A model generated the notes under the pieces. That model ran no database searches. It saw only the letters and a list, made by a program, of their open reading frames with translations, and had not been told where the DNA came from. From NCBI GenBank assembly GCA_036245525.1, contig BTPG01000005.1, positions 116,098,506-116,162,505 of the forward strand: a DNA stretch of 64,000 nt, read 5' to 3'. Within the stretch, counting starts at the first letter, position 1, and every line of letters begins with the position of its first letter. Source of the DNA: Semisulcospira habei. Taxonomy: Eukaryota > Mollusca > Gastropoda > Semisulcospiridae. Below are positions 1 through 9,770 of this stretch, piece by piece. The position numbers and the translations under genes are program-made.

Positions 1-385
1 CACCCGCTCGCCTTTCGTGTTGTTAGGAGTTGCAGTGCCAGGCGCTTACCTGCATGCTTGTACCTTCGTTTTACTTTTGTTGTACCATTTGCGTCGAATG
101 CTCGCCTTAGCTTGGCGGGGCCCCACGTGCCCGCGCCCGCGCGCCTTTCATGTTTGATAGGTGTCACAGCACCAGGCGCTGACCAGCATGCTTGTACCTT
201 CGTTGTACCATTTTGCGTCGAATGCTCACTTTAGCTTGGCCCGCGTGCCCGCGCCCACTCGCCTTTCATGTTTGATAGGGGTTGCAGTGCCAGGGGCTTA
301 TCTGCATGCTTGTACCTTTGTTGTACCATTTTGCGTTGAATGCTCGCCTTAGCTTGGCGGGGCCCCACGTGCCCTCGTCCGCGCG
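1..385. repeat. Tandem leader repeat in DIRS copy A (three units of about 120 bp)
   Basis: The unit contains CGCCTTTCATGTTTGATAGG, a CATGCTTGTACCTTCGTTG stretch and a GGGGCCCCACGTGCCC stretch. It occurs at about 1-140, 148-260 and 261-385. Copies B and D have only one equivalent unit before their gag motif, so copy A has expanded it. Each unit ends in a TTGCAG- or ACAG-type sequence resembling a splice acceptor. Confidence 0.7.
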
Positions 386-399
386 CCTTCTGGTGTGAT

Positions 400-560
400 A
401 TGTGTTGCAGTTGCCAGGTGCTGACCTGCACGCAGTGCGGCGAGTTCCTATGGCCGTCTGACTACCACAAGGTCTGTCTCCCTTGCGCTGGCTGCGCCTC
501 CATCCACGCTTGCGACATCTGCTCCTCCTGGCCCGCGCTGCGTTGGTCACAGTGATGGAG
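400..560 (+). pseudogene. DIRS copy A gag-like Cys-rich motif
   Basis: Translation around 415-545 shows CTQCGEFLWPSDYHKVCLPC followed by AGCASIHACDIC, a set of Cys and His residues spaced like a zinc-binding module. The same module occurs in copy B (8665-8790), copy D (about 44580-44680) and, inverted, at 20268-20513. DIRS Gag proteins of other animals carry a comparable N-terminal Cys/His module. The downstream reading frame is broken. Confidence 0.6.
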
Positions 561-2660
561 CTTTTACAGGCGTGATCACCTGGCACCGGGGAGTGATCCT
601 TCTCCCGTCGAGGCGCCCCCCTCTGTGCCTGGAGCAGTGACCGCACGCGACCGCATCGTCCTTGTGGAACGGACGCCACGCCAGACGCGTGAGCCCAGCG
701 CTCCTAACAGGACTGCTCTCAACGCGACCCCTCCCCAGAGGGACCCCGCCTGGACAAAGCCCGCTGGTTCTTACGGGGAGCCATATAGCCGGCAGAGCGC
801 CCGCCTCACTGAGCCCAGCCTCCTGGGACGCGCTACGCGCCATCCCGTGTCCACTGTCAGTCCTCGATCGTCTCTACTCGGAAGTTCGCTGACTCTTACA
901 GGGAGTCGTTTAGCCGGCAGAGAGCCCGCCTCACTGAGCCCGGCTCACAGAGACCATTTGCCAAGAGAGAAGCGCGCGACCACGCCGCCCTTGGGGATGC
1001 ACGCTGTGCTGGACACGGGAGCCCAGCGCTCCTAGCAGGACTGCATTCAACGCGACAGCTCCCCGGAGGGAGCCCGCCCGGACAAAGCCTGCTGGTTCTT
1101 ATGGGGAGCCACATAGCCGGCAGAGCGCCTGCCTCACTGAGCCCGGCCTCCTGGGACGCGCCACACGCTGTCCCGTGTCCACTGTCCGTCCTCGATCGTC
1201 TCTAATCAGAAGCTCGCTGACTCTTACGGGGAGTCGTTTAGCCAGCAGAGAACTCGCCTCACTGAGCCCGGCTCGCAGAGACCAGTGTCCACTCGTCCGA
1301 GGACTTCGGGCAGTTCGGTGCCCTCCCACTCCTCCAGCAGCTCCAGACGCTCACGCTCACCCGTTGACGAGCACAGGATGGACCATGGTGCGCGCTGCTC
1401 TGGCAGACGCAGCCCTCGACCAAGTCTTGGGCTTTGGTTCTGCGGCCGTCCCCTCGTTCGTCTTGTTCTGCTCGCCTCGCCCGCCGCGTCGCCGGTCGCC
1501 TTCGCCACTTCAGCGCTCGCATAGGAGCTCTCCTGCAGACATATTGTGTTGTCAGCGCCCTGCTGCCCCCTCCGGTGCTTCGTGCAGAGCTGCCTCGTCC
1601 TGCGCGGACGGTTGAGCCTAATAGCAGCCGGCGGGATTCGCCATCCCACGCAGCATCAAGGGCTCTATTGTACCCTTCGATCGACAGACCGGAGATAGGC
1701 CAGGCAGGGGTTCGCCACCATATGATTTAGTAAGGCCTTTGGGAGCTTGGTCCCCTTGCAGGGATTAAGTTGGGTCGCATGGAAGCTCTCCTGGCGTACG
1801 AGGACCCAGGCAGCAGAAGCGGGGGACAGGATTTCAAGACACCAACTTGATAAGCCACTTAGTAAGCTTTTGGGGTCCAGAGATAGAGAGTGGCACCACA
1901 GGCTATCCACTGGCGATGATAGCCTCCTTCAGGAGAGGACAAGTGTGGTCAGGTCGATGAGCCATTCTATAGACGGTGGACCCTCATAGCACGGACATAC
2001 CACAGGTTCGATCGAAGGAACGGACTCAGTGTGTGGATCTACACGTGGCAGGGACCGTAATCGTGTTGACATCTCGTCTTCTCCCTCTTCGTCGGATCGG
2101 AGGACTAGTTCAAGCGTCTCGCGCCAATGGATTTCGCTGCGGCAACGGGCTTCAGAGTTTCCGCTAGGTGCAGCAGATCCTCGGACCGGTTGGGGCAGCC
2201 AACGCTCTACTCAGGAGACACAGGTTCGACGACAGTGGGACGGTGCACAGCAGTTTCCATTTTCATGATGATGTCTCATCTTCCCTCTTCTCTTTGCCGG
2301 ACTGGCGGACAAGTTCCGTGGCACGGACCTCGTCTACACACCGGGCTTCAGAGACTCCAGCTAGGAGCTTCAGACCTTGGGACCAGTCTGGTGGGGATCG
2401 CGCAGCTGCACAGGCGCAGTACGACCTCAGCACCGGGTTCTCGGACATCCGTTAGACACGGGCGCACAGGGACACCGACGCAGCCAGCCGGCGAACTGCA
2501 CCAGATCGTTGAGTCATTGGCAGGGACGGCGCTTACGTGGAGACCCAGCTTTGACGTCAACGGCGGGCCTACTCGAATGAGGACCGATGGAGACCTCGTC
2601 TCAGCGCACGGCGAATGATGAGGAGGTGCGCAGTCTGACGAAGACGCTGATGTAACTGCA
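560..2660 (+). pseudogene. Decayed gag and RT region of DIRS copy A
   Basis: No long conserved reading frame survives. Between 700 and 1290 there is an internal repeat of about 190-400 bp, built around 'GGGAGCCRYATAGCCGGCAG' and 'CCTCACTGAGCC', present three to four times. By position this stretch should hold the rest of gag and the start of the reverse transcriptase, but I could not find clear RT catalytic motifs. Confidence 0.45.
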
Positions 2661-2663
2661 CGG

Positions 2664-3470
2664 GTGAACTGCAGCAGATCGCCGGACGGACTGACGGGGA
2701 CCTCTCTTCTGCGCAGAGAAGTGGCGGATCTACTCCCGCTCGATCGTCTTCACGCCCGTCGGCTACAGCGGCATCTCTGGCTCCATTGGCGTCCGTCCCC
2801 CGAAGACTTAGCTGCCCCGGTGCCTGTGACTCAGATGCTTCGTCCCCATCTGCGGCCTTGGACGGATACTTCGTGGCTCACTTCGGGCTTCCCCTCGCCT
2901 CTCCGCCCCCTCAGCTCTCCCTTTGCATCAATGCTCGTCTCTCCAGGTGGGGTTCTCACCTGCTACCGCGTTTCCTCACGACGTCTGGTCCCTGGCCTCC
3001 AGAGCTAGCGGACAGACATCAACTGGTTGGAGCTGCAAGCGGTCTGGCAAGCCCTCATCGCGTGGGAAGCACACCTCCGGCACCAGGAGCGGCGCGTCCT
3101 CTCAGACATCGCGACGGTGGTTCCTACATTCAGAAGCAGGGCTGGACGCACTCCCCCGACCTGTGCATGCTCCTCTGCCATCTGATGCGCTGGTGCGAGG
3201 ACCTCAGCATTTCCCTCCCAGCTCGACACATTCCCGGCCACCTGAACGTGTGGGCCGACTCTCTCTCCCGGCGCGGCCAGTGGCTACCCACGGAGTGGAC
3301 GCTACGCCAGGACATCTTCAGATGTTCTGCGCTCACTGCGAGACGCCTATGATCGACCTGCTCGCCACGAGGTGGAATCACCAGCTTCCCTTCTTCGTCT
3401 CCCCGATCCCAGACCCCCTTGCCTGGGCAGTCGATGCGCTTTCTATACCATGGGACGGTCTCATTGCGTT
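2664..3470 (+). pseudogene. DIRS copy A RT/RNase H remnant
   Basis: Fragments in two frames read LHARRLQRHLWLHWRPSPED, then YIQKQGWTHSPDLCMLL and ARHIPGHLNVWADSLSR, then ATRWNHQLPFFVSPIPDP and WAVDALSIPWDGLIAF. These match the ribonuclease H domain and its C-terminal extension in DIRS polyproteins, including the usual HIPGHLN..AD.LSR block. Frames shift several times, so no intact protein is made. A poly(C) run starts at 3477, directly after the last conserved block. Confidence 0.75.
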
Positions 3471-3476
3471 TGTGTA

Positions 3477-3511
3477 CCCCCCCCCCCCTTCCCCCCCCCC
3501 CCCCCCCCCCC
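3477..3511. repeat. Poly(C) tract in DIRS copy A
   Basis: A run of C broken by one or two T residues, with a second shorter C run at about 3640-3652. It creates spurious Pro- and Gly-rich reading frames. It sits inside the decayed RT/RNase H-to-YR transition. Confidence 0.9.
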
Positions 3512-3734
3512 GCTCCCCCGACGGTCCTCGTTCCCAAAGTCCTCCTCACACTTCGAAGACGCAAGGCGGTCGTCTTGCTGGTCGCCCCGTTTTCCTGGAA
3601 CCGGTCTTGGACCACCGACCTCCTCAGCCTCGCCACGCCCCCCCCCCCCCCTGCTGCTACTCGCGCCGAGCACGATGCTCAAGCAACCCTGCCTGCCGCT
3701 GTTCCACCGTACACGGGACGTCTCCTCCTTCATG

Positions 3735-4803
3735 CCTGGAGATTGTGCGGCAAGCCCTCACCGCTAGAGGCTTCTCGTGTGTAGCAGTGTAAGCGATCAC
3801 TACAGCCCTCAGACCCTCCACCAGGCGCATCTATGAGGTAAGATGGCAAGTACTGTGGTCCTGGTGCGAGGACCAGCGCATCTCCCCCACTAAACTGACG
3901 AATCCCCAGCACGCGGACTTCTTCCTCTGACTCTTTGGAGGCCAAGGTTGGCCCCTATCACCCTTGGGGGGGGGTACCTGTCCATGATTGTCGACACCTA
4001 CCGGCACCTCGGCCGCCCAGACCCCGGCGACTGCAAAGACATCGCCAACCTTATGACTCACTTCGGCCTGCAGCGTCCAGTTCCCCGCTCGCTCATGCCT
4101 TGCTGGGACCTTCCCAGGGTACTGACCTCTGCCAGATTCAAACCACTGCCGTTGGCCCGCTTCGTGGATGTGACTCAGAAGACATGCTTCCTTTTGGTAC
4201 TGGCCATGGCCGCCTGATAAGCGAGCTACACGCGCTGTCAGCGCGCCCTGCCTGCCTGCAGTTCAGAACGGATGGTTCTGTGCAGCTACTCACGGACCCT
4301 GCCGTCATTGCCAAGCCTAGGTCTCCTCTGACCGCGCCACAGGTGATCACCTTACGGCCGCTGAGAGATACGAACTTCCCCGAGAGACCAGGCAGCAAGA
4401 TCCTGTGTGTGCCCTACGCGTTTGCCGACGCAGATCTAAGCCGTCCGGGGAGGACGCTCTTGCCTCTTTCTGCTGTTGAACCCGGGCAGAACTGACATAA
4501 CAGCCCAGATGTTATCTTCCTGGCTATGCTGGGGCTTACGGTCCACCTACCGGGACCTCTCCCCAGAGGGAGCAAAGAGGCTGGGGACACGCACACACGA
4601 GGTACGAGCCACGGCCACGAGCGTCGCGTTTGTCCGGGACGGCTCTGTCAAGGACATCGTGGTAGCGGTGGGTTGGCGGGCAGGATCAGCCCATACCTGC
4701 GTATACCTCCAAGATCAGGCAGGTCAGCGAGACAATCTCGCACTGGTGGGAGCCATCGCCGCAGCGCAACTGTCCCTCCCGGCGCCGCAGATACACACTT
4801 AGC
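3735..4803 (+). pseudogene. DIRS copy A tyrosine recombinase (broken)
   Basis: The segment reads LEIVRQALTARGFS (N-terminal core-binding part), then YLSMIVDTYRHLGRPDPGDC, LMTHFGLQRPV, and finally THEVRATATSVAF with KDIVVAVGW. In DIRS recombinases the HEVRA block carries the catalytic His and Arg, and a later Tyr (FYLRD in copy D) is the nucleophile; here that stretch reads CVYLQD. The pieces lie in different frames around 4210 and 4490, so it is a pseudogene. A functional copy would integrate circular DNA without an integrase. Confidence 0.75.
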
Positions 4804-4899
4804 TAAAATTGTCAGGAGTTTGTGGCAGGGAGGACGGCTCTGGCCTTAACCCGTCTGCGGCAGTGTTTTGGGGTGCGGCACCCTCCTTCTTATTGCAAT

Positions 4900-5258
4900 T
4901 CTTCCACATAGTCATGTCATCGGTAATGTATTTTGAGGAAATAAATTCATTTTTCTCTAAAAGGTATTTTTTTGAAACATACTTACCGACGACCTGATTC
5001 GGAGGACCCTCCCACCTGCCCCGCTTGCCACTGGTGAGCTAAGTATTCCGATTGGTTGGTCACCATGTGACTCGGAACCGGATGGGCAGGAACAGGAGAC
5101 AACTCTTGGCCCCTCTGGGGGTTCCCCGAGTGCCTCCCGGGTTTTGTTGTAACACAACAGGTTCTTAGGCTAAAATTGAGTAAGTAGTAGACACTTCCAC
5201 ATAGTCATGTCATCGGTAAGTATTTTTTGAAAAAATACCTTTTAGAGAAAAATGAATG
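4900..5258. repeat. Internal complementary region and right terminal repeat of DIRS copy A
   Basis: Two related copies of 'CATAGTCATGTCATCGGTAA' occur at about 4908 and 5201. The first runs into TGTATTTTGAGGAAATAAAT, the second into TATTTTTTGAAAAAATACC. The same pair of motifs closes copy D (53245-53600), where the first is complementary to the element's left end. This is the internal complementary region plus terminal repeat layout known from DIRS elements. Confidence 0.65.
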
Positions 5259-5285
5259 TTTTGTTGTTTTTTCATTTCTTTTCAG

Positions 5286-5336
5286 AAAAATCAGAAACTG
5301 ACCTCTCTCTGATGAATGCTGCAACGCAAGCCTTTT
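5286..5336 (+). CDS. MDC1-like gene, exon a (51 nt)
   Basis: After a pyrimidine-rich tract ending TTTCTTTTCAG the only open frame reads KSETDLSLMNAATQAF, followed by a GTCAGT donor. The exon needs two bases to complete its first codon and leaves one base over. That base joins the two-base start of the exon at 6111 to make a Cys codon, so the phases fit. ATQAF is a T-Q-x-F motif. In vertebrate MDC1 the phosphorylated TQXF motifs are ATM targets bound by the FHA domain of RNF8. The exon lies 28 bp after the end of DIRS copy A. Upstream exons must be outside the window. Confidence 0.6.
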
Positions 5337-5360
5337 GTCAGTATACAACTTTTCATTTCA

Positions 5361-5407
5361 TTAACCCATTGGCTGTCAATCACTGCTATCAACAGCCAAA
5401 GGGTTAA
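5361..5407. mobile_element. Miniature TTAA-flanked palindrome (39 bp)
   Basis: TTAA at 5361-5364 and 5404-5407 flank a 39-bp element. It begins CCCATTGGCTGTC and ends with an imperfect reverse complement of that sequence, GACAGCC-like AACAGCCAAAGGG. Related elements lie at 21115-21192, 37905-37996, 42750-42850 and 42881-42990. TTAA duplications are typical of piggyBac-type transposition, but no transposase is encoded here. Confidence 0.65.
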
Positions 5408-5461
5408 CACATTGTGCCATAAGGTTGAAATTTCATAAATTTTGGTGTTGTCCTCTGAAGA

Positions 5462-5542
5462 TTAACTCACTTGAGATGTGCTGCCTCCGGATACGCGGCT
5501 TAAAGCCGCGTATCCGAAGGCGGCACATCTCTGATGCATTAA
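5462..5542. mobile_element. TTAA-flanked GC-rich hairpin (73 bp)
   Basis: Arms 5473-5501 and 5503-5531 are reverse complements over 29 positions with two exceptions, around a one-base centre. The stem includes CCGGATACGCGGCTT. TTAA occurs on both sides (5462-5465, 5539-5542), which suggests a non-autonomous TTAA element. It would form a very stable hairpin in the pre-mRNA of the MDC1-like gene. Confidence 0.65.
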
Positions 5543-5761
5543 TTACAGTTCAGGAGATAGGCCAACCATGATACTTCAAAGATGTTGCCAGAATAGCTTA
5601 ATTGACGCCTTCTGGCCCTAAGCTGTTGTGTCAGTACCCGGTGAACTGTTTAATGCATGGGTGACAGTCTTCAGTCCTGTAGACTATTTCAGCTTTTTCA
5701 TAAACCTAAAAAGCTGAATTTCAGCTTTTTGGTTTTCACAGAACATGGTCCATCAGCCAGC

Positions 5762-5822
5762 AGGCATACATCTACATGAGCCCCAGCAGCTGCAGGGGTT
5801 CATGAGAATTTATCTCTTGTGG
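5762..5822. repeat. 'CCCCTGCAG' hairpin repeat, copy 1
   Basis: A stem pairs CATGAGCCCC (from 5775) with GGGGTTCATG (to 5804), followed by ATCTCTTG. It belongs to a dispersed hairpin family in this window whose best copies are at 24449-24515, 43025-43098 and 55725-55782. Confidence 0.6.
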
Positions 5823-5887
5823 ACAAATATCAGCCACAGTGAAATCTTCCAGTCCATAGTTAACTCAAAAGCTGTAGGAAATCCTTT

Positions 5888-6040
5888 TTTTAATTCTTTC
5901 ATTGCCAGTGGATGCAGATTGTGTTTTTGATATTATTGTAAATTCAACATCAAAGAACCTCGGCCATCAAAGAAAAATGAAGACAAAGTGGTTTCTGCAA
6001 CTGCAGGGGCTTATGAGGAACTATACCTCTTGCAGATGTG
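5888..6040. repeat. Dispersed repeat related to 24333-24515
   Basis: 'TTGCCAGTGGATGCAG' is followed by TTGTGTTTTTGA, ATTCAACATCA, CAAAGTGGTTT, CTGCAGGGGCTTATGAGGA and ACCTCTTGCAG. The same blocks occur in the same order at 24333-24515. This copy has lost the 5' half of the hairpin stem. It ends about 70 bp before the exon at 6111. Confidence 0.65.
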
Positions 6041-6110
6041 TGGCGTTCACATTTTCTCTGCAGTGAATAGGTTGATATCAGTCTGATATTTGTATTCTTG
6101 TGGTGTGTAG

Positions 6111-6262
6111 GCGACGTGAAGGCTGCCAAGAAGATGGTGAACATAGAAGCCACCCAGGTGTACGGAGAATCTGATGATGAAGATTCCGACCCTGGGGATC
6201 ATGTGGATTTCAGTGCTGCAACCCAGGCTATGGGACTGGGTGATGACATGACACTAGATGAG
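6111..6262 (+). CDS. MDC1-like gene, exon b (152 nt)
   Basis: Bounded by GTGTGTAG before and GTGATT after. The open frame reads DVKAAKKMVNIEATQVYGES, then DDEDSDPGDHVDFSAATQAM and GLGDDMTLDE. It contains two TQ motifs (ATQVY and ATQAM) in an acidic Ser/Asp-rich context resembling casein kinase 2 and ATM substrate regions. Two bases complete the codon begun in the exon at 5286, and the exon ends on a whole codon. The next exon, at 21217, starts on a whole codon, so the model is phase-consistent across a 15-kb intron filled with DIRS copies B and C. Confidence 0.62.
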
Positions 6263-7618
6263 GTGATTACAAATTAATAGAAGGAGTTACAGTTGAGAAA
6301 AGGATGCCATGGACCTGAAGTATGGCGTACAAAAGTTGTGCGGATGTAATCCTTCATCAGCGCAGTGTGGCCTAGTGACGAAAGTAGACTGTGGGTTTTA
6401 TCGGGGTAAGGAAGGGAACGGGAAGGAGGGGAGAGGTGAGTTCTGCTTAGGGTGAAGCACTTTGAGAACTAAAACCCTAAACAGCCACAGAACGGAAAGA
6501 TGTAGCAAATAAATAATTAACCCATTTAGCTCCAACGCCCTACAGCAGATGTGTTGACCATGATACAGTATAACGAACCTCTTTTGAACAGTCACTGGAT
6601 TTTACGGTCACCTGCCATTTACGGTCATTTTCGGGATGTACAGACGATGTTTACTATATAAAGTACCTGGATTGTACGGTCAGGTTATCGGAGCCAAAAA
6701 CAGCAAAAATAACTGAAAATTATGGCCACAGCCATACTGGTGCTGTAAAGCCATCACGCGTGACGGGTCAATGACAGCTCGCTCGACACCTAGCTGCACA
6801 CTGGGACAAAGCCCCAACATCGTGTCATTACGCAATAACGGACGTGCCATCGGCTCGCCACCTGTGTATACAGTCCGTAACAAAGGTCGCACTATCTACC
6901 TGAAAGTGTCCACATATCTTTTTCAAGTCGGTTTACTGTGCAGTCTCGTAATTTTCTGATGTAACCACAATGTGACTGCTCTTTCGCCCCAGGCGTCAGC
7001 TTGGCAGAAACTCTCATGTACCCCTGCAGATAGAAGGGGCTCGTGAGAACTTAATGCGTATGTGTGCAAACGCGCGTGTCAGTACCACAGGCCTCAAAAT
7101 CCATCTCCAGCAGCAGACTGCAGAGGCTCATGAGAATGTAGTGTGAAATTGTGCCGACGCGCATGTCTTCGTGTTTGTAATTTTCGGAGACTGATGCATA
7201 TCCAGAACATTTGCTTTTTTAGGAGATTTATGAGTTCCACGGCTAGTCAAAAAATCACGGCATCAGAACTAATCAGTGGCAGTTAGTATTGACTTGTTGG
7301 TTTCTATTCACCGGCCACAAACCGTTAAGTCAGTCAGGGTGCATAGCCAAGGGAAAAAGAAAATGGTTACACATAGGCCGGAAAAAAGTGCAATGCATTT
7401 TGCCTCTGCTCAGTAATTATTAGGACAATAAGGTGACAGGATATTTACCCCGGCTCAGTGTTGGTGCCACATCCTCTGTACTTCCCCCATACCCCCCCTC
7501 CCCCCTCCCCCCCTCCCCACCCCCCACCTATCCTATCTCTTAAGACAAGAACACGGCAGTGACACATCGAAATGCGTCGCTCTTTCTCCCTAGTACTAGT
7601 ACTAGTACACACAAGCAC
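6263..7618. other. Intron sequence between exon b and DIRS copy B
   Basis: No gene is visible. Degenerate pieces of the 'CCCCTGCAG' hairpin family occur at about 7020-7050 (CCCCTGCAGATAGAAGGGGC) and 7090-7135. A nearly pure C/T tract runs from 7483 to 7532. The rest is unremarkable and moderately AT-rich. Confidence 0.6.
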
Positions 7619-7937
7619 AATTTTATTGTTTCCTCAAAACACATTACCGATGGTATTACTAATAGGAATGGTTTTTTTAGCTAGACTAATTTTAGCCAAA
7701 ATTGTTGTGTACGAGTATGGCCGTGATGGCAGGTGAAGGGCGCCATAGCCTAGGCGGTACCCCGAGTAGCCTCCCTTCCAACCCAACCGCGCAAGCACCC
7801 AGCGGAAGCTCACCAGTCAGTTTCTTTGCTAGACAGTGGAAGGTTGTGTACGTCTATGACTCTAGCTTCGGACTGTGTAAAGTTGTGGAAACCGGTCGTG
7901 GGGTTTTCGTGGAGGTGTTACCCTATGCTTTGCCTTA

Positions 7938-8330
7938 TGTTAGGCTTGGATGCTTTCTTGTGGGACTTTCTTCGTCGGTTTGTGCCTTAGACCTGACGAG
8001 ACAGCGGTGCCCTGTGAACTGTGCTCACGCGCCTCGAGGCCGGTCTGGGCGTAGTGTGTTACGCACTTCGTGTGTCCTGAACTTTCTCCTTCGCTCTACT
8101 GCTAGCCTCGGAGTGCCCGGTGTTAGGCTTGAACGCTTTCTGTGGGAATTTTCCTCGTCGGTCTTGTGCCTTAGACGTGACGTGACCGTGGCGTCTTGTG
8201 AACTGTGCTCACACGCCTCGGTGCCAGACTGTTCGTGGCGATTTCACACGTCGTGTGTCCTGAACTTTCTGCTTAGCGCCAGGACTATCTTCCGGGTGTT
8301 TGGTGTAGGTGGACGCTTCCTGAATTTCCT
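7938..8330. repeat. Leader tandem repeat of DIRS copy B (period about 180 bp)
   Basis: 'TGTTAGGCTTG' followed by GCTTTCTGTGGGA, TCGTCGG, GACGTGA, GTGAACTGTGCTCAC and GTGTCCTGAACTTTCT occurs at 7938 and 8121, with a partial third unit near 8297. The unit is open in one frame across 7702-8544, but I regard that as untranslated leader. Copy C keeps FFARQWKVVY in the same frame upstream of a single diverged unit (13770-14045). Confidence 0.6.
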
Positions 8331-8497
8331 CGGCGGTGTTCCTAGTGTCTGGATCCGGGAGTGCCAGCGGCGCCTGCGTGGGCGCCTGTCACGGACCGGG
8401 ATTGCGTCGAACCTGCCTTCAGCCGTGGGTCCTGGACTCCGCGGTGTTCTGGTTGGTCTTCGACCTGTGTTGGTGCCCTGCTTTTTCGGATGGCAAG

Positions 8498-8658
8498 GTA
8501 AAACCTCGGTTATTGCCTACATCGGGCGCTCAAGAGGGGGATAGAGCGCCAGGCATCGGCATACGCCGTGCACTTAAATTTCGTTCTTACGCGCGGATTC
8601 GTATTGCGGGCCCACGTGGGCACGCTCGCTCGCATGTCTTTGTGCATTATATTTGCAG
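8498..8658 (+). other. Candidate leader intron in DIRS copy B
   Basis: GGCAAG|GTAAAACCTCGG at 8492-8509 and ATTTGCAG|TT at 8651-8660 look like a donor and an acceptor. The same pair occurs in copy D (44396-44578) and, with one base lost at the donor, in copy C (14258-14524). The Cys-rich gag motif begins right after the acceptor in B and D. Splicing is inferred from conservation of the boundaries, not shown. Confidence 0.45.
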
Positions 8659-8659
8659 T

Positions 8660-9770
8660 TGGCAAGTCCGCACCTGCACACGATGTGGGCAGTTCCAGTG
8701 GCCTAGTCACGAGCATGCCATTTGCCTGCCCTGTTCCGGATGTGCCTCCACCCACCCGTGCCTGGTCTGCACCCCATGGCTGGAAGAACAGTGGACCCAG
8801 CTATGGAACTTCTACTGCCGCGAGCGACCGACACCGGCACGGGGGAAAGATCCAACACCGGTACGCGCCACAGACCCGTCGAGTGGCCCTTACTGGGTGA
8901 TAGAGCCTTCAACGCCGCGACTTAGGTCACGAGCTCGAGCTCTAGTACCAGCAGCCACCACAGTCCCTTCGAGTGGTCTCTGTTCGGTCAAGGATCCTCG
9001 AGCGCCACGGGCTAGGCCTCAAGACAAGCACCGGTAGTCACCACAGTCCCGTCGAGTGGTCTCTACCCGGCGGTGATGCCCCTGACTGGAAGAGCAGTGG
9101 ACACAGCTATGGAGCTTCTACCGCCACGCATGGCCGACACCAGCACGGGGGAAAGATCCAACACCGGTACGCGCCACAGACCCGACGAGTGGCCCTTACC
9201 AGGTGGTAGAGCCTTCAACGCTGCGGCCCAGGCCGCGAGCCTGAGCCCTAATACTGGCAGCCACCACAGTCCCATCGAGTGGTCTCTGTTCGGTCATGGA
9301 TCCTCGAGCGCCGCGAGCTAGGCCTCGAGGCAAAGCACTGGCAGCCATCACGGTCCCGTCGAGTGGCCTCTACTGTAGTGAAGCCTTTTGGCACGAGATC
9401 AGACACAAGGGCGAACTTCAGCACCGGTAGTCGTCACAGACCCGCCGAGGGCGGTCTACCAGGTGGTGGAGACTCGCACGCAACAGGATGGTCCAGTCTC
9501 TGCCACCTCCTCGCCCATGACTAGAGTCCAGCGCAGAGTGGGCTCTCCAGAGTTTGCGTTCGGGGACTCGACCGGACGCGCTCCCGTTCCCGGGCTGACA
9601 GCAGTAGACACGGCGCGGCATCGCGACGAGACGTCACGCCGGGCCACACGTCTTCTGCAACCTGGGGTATACGCCAGCACAGACAAGATAAGATGTCCCG
9701 GCCGTGGTAAGTGCCTATACCTTCGGCGGGACGAGAATGCTGGGCCATGCTGCACTTGCGTGACTTAGGC
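8660..9770 (+). pseudogene. DIRS copy B gag-like region
   Basis: Right after the acceptor the frame reads VRTCTRCGQFQWPSHEHAIC, LPCSGCASTHPCLVC and TPWLEEQWTQLWNFY. This is a Cys/His module (C-x2-C, H-x3-C-x2-C-x2-C, C-x2-C) followed by a Trp-rich segment, matching the N-terminus of DIRS Gag-like proteins. The frame stays open to 9037 and then breaks. The following 600 bp are tandem repeats, so the protein was either repeat-rich or disrupted. Confidence 0.6.
8865..9460. repeat. Tandem repeat in DIRS copy B gag (about 90 bp, alternating types)
   Basis: Variants of CACAGACCCGTCGAGTGG occur at about 8870, 8960, 9045, 9175, 9265, 9350 and 9436. They are joined by 'TAGAGCCTTCAACGCCGCG' and 'GATCCTCGAGCGCC' segments. 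A homologous array occupies the same place in copy C. Confidence 0.7.

Larger units (their letters stand above)
1..5258 (+). mobile_element. DIRS-like tyrosine-recombinase retrotransposon, copy A (right part, decayed)
   Basis: GC-rich block that enters the window already inside the element and ends at a terminal repeat around 5258. In order it holds a leader with tandem repeats, a Cys-rich gag-like motif near 420-540, an RNase H-like region (2664-3470), a tyrosine recombinase (3735-4803) and a complementary-repeat end (4900-5258). This is the DIRS order of gag, RT/RNase H and YR. Every coding part is broken by frameshifts and stops. Copies B, C and D in this window share the same parts in the same order, which supports the assignment. 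It lies in an intron just upstream of the exon at 5286. Confidence 0.8.

Noticed and set aside
3419..3790. Pro-rich and Gly-rich open frames
   Set aside because: Products of the poly(C) tract in decayed DIRS copy A; they share no motif outside the run.
7702..8544. 280-codon open frame upstream of gag in DIRS copy B
   Set aside because: It lies in the leader, is built of tandem repeats and is broken in copy C. It shows no protein family feature. FFARQWKVVY is kept in copy C, so a short leader peptide cannot be fully excluded.
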